From contig NZ_CP084028.1 in assembly GCF_020181595.1 (NCBI RefSeq), positions 2,453,951-2,517,950 on the forward strand: a stretch of 64,000 nt of DNA, given 5' to 3'. The position numbers and the translations under genes are program-made. Below, piece by piece: positions 37,275 through 44,079 of the stretch. This DNA is from [Mycobacterium] vasticus (GTDB lineage: Bacteria; Actinomycetota; Actinomycetes; Mycobacteriales; Mycobacteriaceae). Every line of letters begins with the position of its first letter. Position 1 is the first letter of the stretch. The notes under the pieces were generated by a model, which saw nothing but the letters and a program-made list of their open reading frames with translations, did no database searches and was not told where the DNA came from.

Positions 37275-39971
37275 TCAGCGTACCGACCCGACCGCTTCCT
37301 GCAAGGCCCGACGCGCGTACGCGCGGACGTCGGCGTCGGTGTCCTTGACCGCGATGCTCAGCGCGTCTCGGGCCGCAGCATCCGTGCCAGCCCACCGGGT
37401 CAACCCCAGCACGGCAGCCTTGCGGACGTCGAGGTGCGGGTCCTCAAGCGCCACCGACAGCCCGGGCACCGCCGCGTCCGCATGCGAGCCGCCCAGCGCC
37501 CGTGCCGCGCCCACCCTCACCTGCCAGGCGGACTCCTTCAGCGCCATCGTCACAACGCTGAGATCATCGTCACTGAAACCCACTTCGCCCAGGGCAGCGA
37601 GCGCCGCGGCACGCACCAGCGGGTCGGGGTCGCCGATCAGCCCGCGCACGGTGCCGGCGCCGGCCCGCAGGGTGGCCATCGCATTGGCCACCGCGATCCG
37701 CACCTCGCGGTTGCCGTCCGCGGCGGCGACACCTACAGCAGCGACGTCGCCGACCGAAACCAGCGCACGTACCGCCTCGATGCGCACCCGGTGGTCGGCG
37801 TCGGCCAGCGCGGCCCGGTAGTGCTCCGGGCCCCCGACTCCCCGGCTGGACAACACGTACACCACGCAGGCGCGGACCACCGGATCGGTTGAGCCCAGGT
37901 GGATCTCTGCCGCTGCCGGATCCGGTATCACCTCGACCAGTTCCCGCGCCCCGTCGGCGGCGGCCCGGCGCACCGCGGCGTCGTCGTCGGCCAGCGCGGC
38001 CAACAGCGCGGCCGAGTACCCGTCCGGGGTGTGCTCGGTCAGGGTGGCGACCGCGGTACGCCGCACACCGGGATCGGGATCGGTGAGATAGCCGGTCAAC
38101 TCCGCGAGCGTCGGCTCCTCCAGCGCGACGACGGCGGCGATCCGCGGCGACGGCCGGTTCTCGCTGGCCGGTGCGCTGACCCGCGACCGGATGGTCGCCG
38201 GAGCCTGGCCGCCCAGCAACGGTGGCTGCGAGACGGCATGCACCGACTGGTCGACCGGCGGCAGTCCGTCGAATTCGGGCACCGCGACGAAGTACGGCGC
38301 CACCGGCCGCTTCAGGAACTCCATCTGACCGGACGCGTCCTTGCGGACGTTGAGGTGATACCCCCACTGCCCGTCGTCTCGGCTGGGCAGATCGGCACGT
38401 TCGTGATAGAGCCCCCAGCGTGATTCGGTGCGGGTCAACGACGATCGGGCGGCCAGCTCGGCGCAGTCCCGGATGAACGACACCTCCACCGCGCGCATCA
38501 GCTCATGCGGGGTCCGGGCGCCCATCTCGGCGATCTCGGTGCGCATCCGCTCAAAGGTGTTCACCGCCAACGACAGTTTCGCGGCGGTCTTCGGCGGCGC
38601 CACATAGTCGTTGACGAAGCGCCGCAGTTTGTATTCCACCTGGGGCTGTGGCGGGCCGTCCGGGTGGCGCAGCGGACGGTAGATGAGCTCGTGCGCCTGC
38701 GCCAGCTGGTCGGCCGGCAGGCCCTGCGGCGCTGCGACATCGGCCAGCGTGGATGCCGCGTGCGCGCCGGCGAGGTCGCCGAACACGAACGCACCGATCA
38801 TGTAGTTGTGCGGCACACAGGCCAGGTCACCGGCCGCGTACAGGCCGGGCACCGTGGTACGGGCATGCTCGTCGACCCACACACCGGACGCGGAATGCCC
38901 TGAGCACAGGCCGATCTCGGAGATGTGCATCTCGATATCGTGGGTGCGGTAGTCGTGGCCCCGGTTGGCGTGGAAGGTGCCGCGGGTGGGCCGCTCGGTG
39001 GTGTGCAGGATGCCTTCCAGCGCCGAGAGGGTCTCATCCGGCAGGTGCGACACCTTGAGGTAGATCGGCCCGCGCGCGGAGTCGATCTCGGACTTCACCT
39101 CGGCCATCATCTGACCCGACCAGTAGTCCGAGTCGACGAACCGCTCCCCGAGCGCATTGACCTGGTACCCGCCGAACGGGTTGGCGACATACGCGCACGC
39201 CGGCCCGTTGTAGTCCTTGATCAACGGGTTGACCTGGAAGCATTCGATGCCCGACAGTTCGGCGCCGGCGTGATAGGCCATCGAGTAGCCGTCGCCGGCG
39301 TTGGTCGGGTTCTCGTACGTGCCATACAGGTAGCCCGATGCTGGCAGGCCCAGCCGGCCGCAGGGCCCGGTGGCCAGGATCACCGCTTTGGCGCCGACGG
39401 CCACGAATTCGCCGGTGCGGGTGTTCAATGCGGCCGCACCGACAGCACGGCCGTCCTCGGTCAGAACACGTACCGGCATCAGCCGGTTCTCGATCTGAAT
39501 CCGCTCGCGCATCGAGCGCTGGCGCAGCACCCGGTACAGCGCCTTTTTGACGTCTTTGCCTTCGGGCATCGGCAGCACATAGGAGCCGGAGCGGTGCACC
39601 CGGCGCACCGCGTATTCGCCGCGAGAATCCTTCTCGAACTTCACGCCGTAGCGCTCCAGCCGCTGCACCATCGCGAAGCCGCGGGTGGCGGTCTGATAGA
39701 TGGTGCGCTGGTTGACGATTCCGTCGTTGGCGCGGGTGATCTCCGCGACGTAGTCCTCGGGTTCGGCTTTGCCGGGGATGACGGCGTTGTTGACGCCGTC
39801 CATGCCCATCGCCAGTGCTCCGGAATGCCGGACGTGGGCCTTCTCCAGCAGCAGCACCCGGGCGCCGTGCTCGGCGGCGGTGAGTGCTGCCATGGTGCCC
39901 GCGGTGCCGCCACCGATCACCAGGACGTCGCAGTCCAGCCGCTGCGGCTCGACGTCGGGAATTTCGATCAT
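37275..39971 (-). CDS. AprA/FrdA-like flavoprotein fused to HEAT repeats
   Basis: An 898-residue two-part protein. Residues 1 to about 590 form a fumarate reductase/adenylylsulfate reductase-alpha type FAD enzyme: CDVLVIGGGTAGTMAALTAA (dinucleotide motif), LLLEKAHVRHSGALAMGMDG, AVILATGPCGRL, GDGYSMAYHAGAELSG and VPGLYAAGDLACVPHNYM. From about residue 610 to the end are eight or nine short HEAT/PBS-lyase repeats with DPDPGVRRTAVATL-like units, a protein-binding solenoid. A signal peptide is absent, so it is cytosolic. It overlaps the ABC ATPase gene by 4 nt and lies in one unit with an eight-cysteine ferredoxin, the natural electron partner (compare AprAB). The reaction is not known; oxidation of a small sulfur or carboxylate compound is inference. 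Confidence 0.85.
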   Translation of the reverse strand: MIEIPDVEPQRLDCDVLVIGGGTAGTMAALTAAEHGARVLLLEKAHVRHSGALAMGMDGVNNAVIPGKAEPEDYVAEITRANDGIVNQRTIYQTATRGFAMVQRLERYGVKFEKDSRGEYAVRRVHRSGSYVLPMPEGKDVKKALYRVLRQRSMRERIQIENRLMPVRVLTEDGRAVGAAALNTRTGEFVAVGAKAVILATGPCGRLGLPASGYLYGTYENPTNAGDGYSMAYHAGAELSGIECFQVNPLIKDYNGPACAYVANPFGGYQVNALGERFVDSDYWSGQMMAEVKSEIDSARGPIYLKVSHLPDETLSALEGILHTTERPTRGTFHANRGHDYRTHDIEMHISEIGLCSGHSASGVWVDEHARTTVPGLYAAGDLACVPHNYMIGAFVFGDLAGAHAASTLADVAAPQGLPADQLAQAHELIYRPLRHPDGPPQPQVEYKLRRFVNDYVAPPKTAAKLSLAVNTFERMRTEIAEMGARTPHELMRAVEVSFIRDCAELAARSSLTRTESRWGLYHERADLPSRDDGQWGYHLNVRKDASGQMEFLKRPVAPYFVAVPEFDGLPPVDQSVHAVSQPPLLGGQAPATIRSRVSAPASENRPSPRIAAVVALEEPTLAELTGYLTDPDPGVRRTAVATLTEHTPDGYSAALLAALADDDAAVRRAAADGARELVEVIPDPAAAEIHLGSTDPVVRACVVYVLSSRGVGGPEHYRAALADADHRVRIEAVRALVSVGDVAAVGVAAADGNREVRIAVANAMATLRAGAGTVRGLIGDPDPLVRAAALAALGEVGFSDDDLSVVTMALKESAWQVRVGAARALGGSHADAAVPGLSVALEDPHLDVRKAAVLGLTRWAGTDAAARDALSIAVKDTDADVRAYARRALQEAVGSVR

Positions 39972-40699
39972 GAGTTGTCCAATGCTGCAAGGATTTCAGC
40001 GCGCAGGCCGGGCTCGGCTCGGCCGCTGCGCGGTCGGGGAACGTCGATCAGCGCGCGCAGCGGCGCACCGGCACGGCCCAGCACCGCGACCCGATCCCCC
40101 AGTGCCAGTGCCTCGTCGACATCGTGGGTGACGAACACGACGGTGGTCGGATGTGAGCGCCAGGTGGTGATCAGCAGGGCCTGCATGGCGGCGCGGGTCG
40201 CGCTGTCCAGCGCCCCGAACGGCTCGTCCATCATCACCGCGCGGGGCGCGCCAGCGAGCCCGCGGGCCAGCTGAACCCGCTGCCGCATACCGCCGGAGAG
40301 GCTGTTGGGCAGGTAGTCGCCGAACCCGGTCAGACCCACCTCGGCGATCCACCGATCGGCCTGCGCCCGGCGTCCGGCACGCGGCACACCGCGCAGCCGC
40401 AGCGCCAGATCGATGTTGGAGCGCACCGTTCGCCACGGCAGCAATGCGTTGTCCTGGAAGACCACTCCGCGATCACGCGCGGTGGTGCGCACCACTGCGC
40501 CATCGGCCAGCACCCGGCCGTGATCGGGCGCCAGCAACCCGGCCAGGGCGCGCAACACCGTCGACTTACCGCAGCCCGAGGGCCCGGTCAACACCAGGAT
40601 CTCCCCCGGGCGCACCGCGAGGTTGAGTTCGTCGATGACGGGAATGTCGGTGTAGGACAGCCGGACCCGGTCCAGGGTCAGGCTCATGCCGGCCGTCAT
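39968..40699 (-). CDS. Sulfonate/taurine/nitrate-type ABC transporter ATPase
   Basis: A 243-residue ATPase of the SsuB/TauB/NrtD family. Walker A is GPSGCGKST, the signature is NSLSGGMRQRVQLARGLAG, Walker B is RAVMMDEPFGALDSATR, and the switch histidine is in VTHDVDEALALGDRV. It couples to the adjacent permease and binding protein to import a small anionic compound. Both ends overlap neighbours by 4 nt (permease upstream, flavoprotein downstream), showing tight co-translation. ATG at 40699 is used because of that overlap; an internal ATG at 40687 (MSLTLDRV) is possible. Confidence 0.93.
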   Translation of the reverse strand: MTAGMSLTLDRVRLSYTDIPVIDELNLAVRPGEILVLTGPSGCGKSTVLRALAGLLAPDHGRVLADGAVVRTTARDRGVVFQDNALLPWRTVRSNIDLALRLRGVPRAGRRAQADRWIAEVGLTGFGDYLPNSLSGGMRQRVQLARGLAGAPRAVMMDEPFGALDSATRAAMQALLITTWRSHPTTVVFVTHDVDEALALGDRVAVLGRAGAPLRALIDVPRPRSGRAEPGLRAEILAALDNS

Positions 40700-41544
40700 C
40701 GCGGCTTCTCCTCGTTACGCGGCAACCAGCGGGTCAACCGGCGCCCGAGCAGCTCCACCGCCGCCGACGTGGCGAAGCCGAGCACTCCGATGGTGATGAT
40801 GCCCACGAACACATCGGGATAGGCCAGCACGGTGTAGGCCTGCCAGGTCCGGTAGCCGATGCCCAGCCGGCCGGAGATCATCTCCGCGGAGATCACACAG
40901 ATCCAGGACACCCCCATGCCGACCGACAGGCCGCCGAACACCCCGGGCAGGATTCCGGGGAACACCACCTGGCTCAACACATCCCACCGTCCGCCGCCCA
41001 GGGTGCGGACCGAGTCCTCCCACAGCGTGGGCAGTGCCCGCACCGCGTGGCGGGTGCTGACCAGGATCGGGAAGTAGGCCGCCAGGAACGTGATGAAGAC
41101 GATCCCCTGCTCGCCAGCCGGAAACAGCAGGATCGCAACTGGGACCACCGCGATCGCCGGGATGGGCCGGATCAGTTCGGTCAGTGGGCCCAGCACGTCG
41201 GCCGCCACCCGCGACCGGCCCAGCAGGATCCCGGTGGCCACCCCGGTGGCCGCGGCAAGCCCGAATCCGGTGAGGATGCGAATCAACGACTGGGCCAGGT
41301 CCAGCCAGTAGGCGTCGGTGCCCAGCCGGCGCAGCAGGGTGCGGGTGACCTCACCGACGGTGGGCAGCGTGTCGAATCTCAGCCACCACCGAACGTGGGC
41401 CACGGTCAGCACTTCCCACAGTCCGATGGCGGCGGCCACCGAGGCCAGGCGCAGCAGCCAGGATCGTCGGACCGCGCGCTTCCGGCGCGCCACGGTGGCG
41501 GCCGGGCCTGAGTCCGTCGCGACACCGGTCAGCACGGCGGTCAC
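40696..41544 (-). CDS. SsuC/TauC-type ABC transporter permease
   Basis: A 282-residue inner-membrane permease with about six hydrophobic helices. The cytoplasmic EAA loop is seen in RTLGGGRWDVLSQVVFPGILPG, which docks to the ATPase. A basic N-terminal segment (RRKRAVRRSWLLR) precedes the first helix. It overlaps the binding-protein gene by 4 nt upstream and the ATPase by 4 nt downstream. Family members import sulfonates, taurine, nitrate, cyanate, thiamine precursors or riboflavin, so the substrate cannot be read from the permease. Confidence 0.92.
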   Translation of the reverse strand: MTAVLTGVATDSGPAATVARRKRAVRRSWLLRLASVAAAIGLWEVLTVAHVRWWLRFDTLPTVGEVTRTLLRRLGTDAYWLDLAQSLIRILTGFGLAAATGVATGILLGRSRVAADVLGPLTELIRPIPAIAVVPVAILLFPAGEQGIVFITFLAAYFPILVSTRHAVRALPTLWEDSVRTLGGGRWDVLSQVVFPGILPGVFGGLSVGMGVSWICVISAEMISGRLGIGYRTWQAYTVLAYPDVFVGIITIGVLGFATSAAVELLGRRLTRWLPRNEEKPR

Positions 41545-42893
41545 ACCACACCCGCCAGTGCTTGCTGGTACTCGACGGCCGCCGAGCCGGGGTGCGCCGC
41601 CAGGTAGCGCTTGGCGCCCGCGCTGGTGTCGAACGGCAGGTAGCGGAAGCCGTCGCGGACCCAGACCGACTTGTCGGCGAACCAGCGGGTGCCCAGCTCG
41701 GTGTCGTAGACATAGGCCGCCCGGACGTGATCGCCGCGGTCGCCGGCAGCCCGCACCGCCTGTAGCAGTCTGGTCGAATCGGCCACGGTGACCGTCGAAT
41801 CCGATCCGTCGAGCCAGAGCTCACCGCCCCCCGGTGCGGAGCCGCCTCCCGACGCCAGCGCCGAGTCGTAGTCGACTTTGCGTTCGGCGAACGCCGCCCG
41901 CAGCGGCGCGTCGTCAACGAATCCGTCGACATCGAGGTCACCGAAGTCGCCGATCGACTTCAGGTAGGGCAGGTCGTTTCTCAACGCCTCGATCAGGGAC
42001 GGCTTGAGGGTGGTGTCGAAGGAGGTCCCGCCGGGCCCGTTGTAGAGATAGACCACCTCCTGGGGAAGTCCGCTGTCGGCGGCCACTATTCGGGACGCCT
42101 CCAGCGGCTTGCGGTTGAGAAAGTCGGTGGCGTCCAGCTGCGCCTGCAGGAAAGCGCCGAGCACTTCGGGATGTGCTCGGGCGTAGCCGCGACGCACCAC
42201 CACGCCGTGCAGGGTCGGGTAGTTCAGCTCGGCGCCGTCGTAGAGCAGTTTCGCCCGGCCCTGATAGACCAGCAGCCCGGGCCAGGCCACGAACTGCGAG
42301 AGCCCCTGCACCTGACCGGATTCCAGCGACGACGCACCGACCTGAGGCTGCTGGTTGAGCACGTCCACACTGGCTCCCGAGCCGGCCAGCGCACGCAGCA
42401 GGGTGCCGTGGCCAGCCGAGCCCACACTGGCCGACACCTTGGCTCCGGACAGGTCGGTCAGGGTGTCCGCGTGCGAGTCCGGCGGCACCACCACCATGTT
42501 CAGTGCGCCGCGGGGGTGGTACCCCGTCACCGCGACGATCTCGGTCTTGGCCTGCGGATTAGCTTGGGTGCGTACCCCGTTGACCAGCATCGGATAGTCG
42601 CCCATCGAGCCGATGTCGATCTTCTCGGCGAGCATCTGCGCGGTGATCGGCGCGCCGGTGTCGTAGTCCTGCCAGTCCACCCGATAGCGGATCCCGCTGC
42701 GGGCGGTAATGTCGGCGAGCCGGCTCTCCAGGTAGCCGCGGGCGCGCAGCAGCGCACCTGCGGTCGCGGTGTTGATGGTCTTGGACTGGTAGCCCACCAC
42801 CACGTCCACCGAATCATCCGAAGGGGTGGAGTCCAGCGAGCAGCCGGCCGCCAAGGCGGCAGCCAGGGCCAGCGTCAGAACGGTTCTCTTCAT
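41541..42893 (-). CDS. ABC substrate-binding lipoprotein with extra C-terminal domain
   Basis: A 450-residue lipoprotein. The signal peptide MKRTVLTLALAAALAAGC ends in a lipobox cysteine. Residues about 30-345 are an SsuA/TauA-type periplasmic binding protein (VVVGYQSKTINTATAGALL, DIGSMGDYPMLVNG, KVSASVGSAGHGTLLRAL). From about residue 359 a further 90-residue segment follows (LWLDGSDSTVTV, AAYVYDTELGTRWFADKS, RYLPFDTSAGAKRYLAAHPG); its strand pattern and the PFDT-A-RYLAAHPG block recall NosL-type domains, but this is a weak resemblance without the usual metal ligands. The ordinary family is about 330 residues, so the extension is notable. ATG at 42893 is chosen over an upstream in-frame start at 42956. 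Confidence 0.85.
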   Translation of the reverse strand: MKRTVLTLALAAALAAGCSLDSTPSDDSVDVVVGYQSKTINTATAGALLRARGYLESRLADITARSGIRYRVDWQDYDTGAPITAQMLAEKIDIGSMGDYPMLVNGVRTQANPQAKTEIVAVTGYHPRGALNMVVVPPDSHADTLTDLSGAKVSASVGSAGHGTLLRALAGSGASVDVLNQQPQVGASSLESGQVQGLSQFVAWPGLLVYQGRAKLLYDGAELNYPTLHGVVVRRGYARAHPEVLGAFLQAQLDATDFLNRKPLEASRIVAADSGLPQEVVYLYNGPGGTSFDTTLKPSLIEALRNDLPYLKSIGDFGDLDVDGFVDDAPLRAAFAERKVDYDSALASGGGSAPGGGELWLDGSDSTVTVADSTRLLQAVRAAGDRGDHVRAAYVYDTELGTRWFADKSVWVRDGFRYLPFDTSAGAKRYLAAHPGSAAVEYQQALAGVV

Positions 42894-42918
42894 GGAACAC
42901 CTTGTGAGGTCGAAGAAC

Positions 42919-43146
42919 TCAGCGGAGGAGATAGGGCATATTGACGGTGACCGCACCGGTCGGGCAGCGCGCCGCGCACGGCCCGCAGTACCAGCACTCG
43001 TCGACGTGCATGAACGCCTTGCCGTTGTCGGGGTTGATCGCCAGGGAGTCCAGCGGGCAGATGTCGACGCACAGCGTGCAACCGTCGATGCACAGCGACT
43101 CGTCGATCGTCACGGGAACGTCGGACCGGCCGTTGATCAGTGTCAT
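42919..43146 (-). CDS. Two-[4Fe-4S] ferredoxin
   Basis: A 75-residue ferredoxin. The first cluster motif is C19-x3-C23-x2-C26-x3-C30-P (CIDGCTLCVDICP) and the second C51-x2-C54-x2-C57-x3-C61-P (CWYCGPCAARCPTG). The eight cysteines bind two [4Fe-4S] clusters. The CWYCGPC motif resembles AprB-type ferredoxins that pair with AprA flavoproteins. The extra residue in the first motif is also seen in that group. It overlaps the GntR gene by 4 nt and precedes the ABC importer, so it probably shuttles electrons for the flavoprotein encoded downstream. Confidence 0.93.
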   Translation of the reverse strand: MTLINGRSDVPVTIDESLCIDGCTLCVDICPLDSLAINPDNGKAFMHVDECWYCGPCAARCPTGAVTVNMPYLLR

Positions 43147-43886
43147 GATGTGCTCCTTATCAGGCTGCCGCGCATGGTGACCCGGTCACCGCGCATCCGG
43201 ATGTATTCGAGGTCCACCGGCCTGCCGTCGGCCAGGCTGGTGAGCCGTTCGAGCATCAGCAGGGCTGCGCCGCCGGGCAGCGCCAGGATCGCCGCCGAGT
43301 GCCGGTCGGCCGGAATCGCCTCCAGCGCCAGGCTTGCCGCTCCCAGCCGCTGCCCGGTAATGCGTTCGATCAGCGGGAAGACGTCGTTGGTCTCCAGCGG
43401 GTGGGCCAGCATCGCGGTGCCGATGTCGGGAACCAGATAGGTCTGGTCCAGGCTCAACGGCACATCGCCGAGGTAGCGGAGTCGTTCGATGAACACCACC
43501 GGCGCACCACTGTCGAGCGAAAGCCGGCGGGCCACCGACGGCGGGGCGGCGATCGTGGTGGCCGCCCGCACCTCGTTGTGCACTTCACCGTGACCGTCGA
43601 AGGTCTCGGCCAGCCCCTGCAGTACGTCGAGGTCGTGGTCGAGTTTGCGCTGTGCGACATGGGTTCCGACCCGGGGCCCGCGGTTGATCAGGCCTTCGTC
43701 ATGAAGGGCGCCCAGCGCCTCGCGAATGATGTTGCGGGACACCGCGAACTCGACGGCCAGTTCGGATTCACCGGGCAACCCGCCGTTATAGGTGCCGCCG
43801 TGGATCTGGTGGCGCAGCACGTCGGCGACCTGCCGTGCCCGGTCCGCGCGGCGGAGCGGCTGCGGTGCGTCACGGACCTCGGCCAT
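43143..43886 (-). CDS. GntR/HutC family regulator
   Basis: A 247-residue regulator with an N-terminal winged helix (ADVLRHQIHGGTYNGGLPGESELA and VSRNIIREALGALHDEGLI, residues 20-70) and a C-terminal UTRA ligand-binding domain (VVFIERLRYLGDVPLSLDQTYLVPD, PGGAALLMLERLTSLADGRPVDLEYIRMRGDR). It heads the minus-strand unit and overlaps the ferredoxin gene by 4 nt, so it probably autoregulates and controls the importer/flavoprotein genes in response to their substrate. An inverted repeat sits 35 nt upstream of its start. Confidence 0.92.
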   Translation of the reverse strand: MAEVRDAPQPLRRADRARQVADVLRHQIHGGTYNGGLPGESELAVEFAVSRNIIREALGALHDEGLINRGPRVGTHVAQRKLDHDLDVLQGLAETFDGHGEVHNEVRAATTIAAPPSVARRLSLDSGAPVVFIERLRYLGDVPLSLDQTYLVPDIGTAMLAHPLETNDVFPLIERITGQRLGAASLALEAIPADRHSAAILALPGGAALLMLERLTSLADGRPVDLEYIRMRGDRVTMRGSLIRSTS

Positions 43887-43920
43887 GCAGACACGCTAAG
43901 TCCGCACCCATGGCCGGAGA

Positions 43921-43938
43921 CACCGGAACAAACCGGTG
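43921..43938. promoter_or_regulatory. Inverted repeat upstream of GntR gene
   Basis: CACCGG-N6-CCGGTG lies 35 nt upstream of the GntR start, in the only gap ahead of the ferredoxin/ABC/flavoprotein unit. It may be the operator of that regulator, but high GC makes such repeats common, so this is tentative. Confidence 0.35.
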
Positions 43939-44079
43939 CTGACCAGCGGGTTGACCCATTGCGCCACCCGGTGACACTGGCCTGCCAGCGCAAACCCGGC
44001 ACCGGGCGGCCATTGCGCCGCCACGGCATCACCGGGCCGGGAAACAATCGCGGTGAGAGAAAAGGATCGCCAGACCCGC

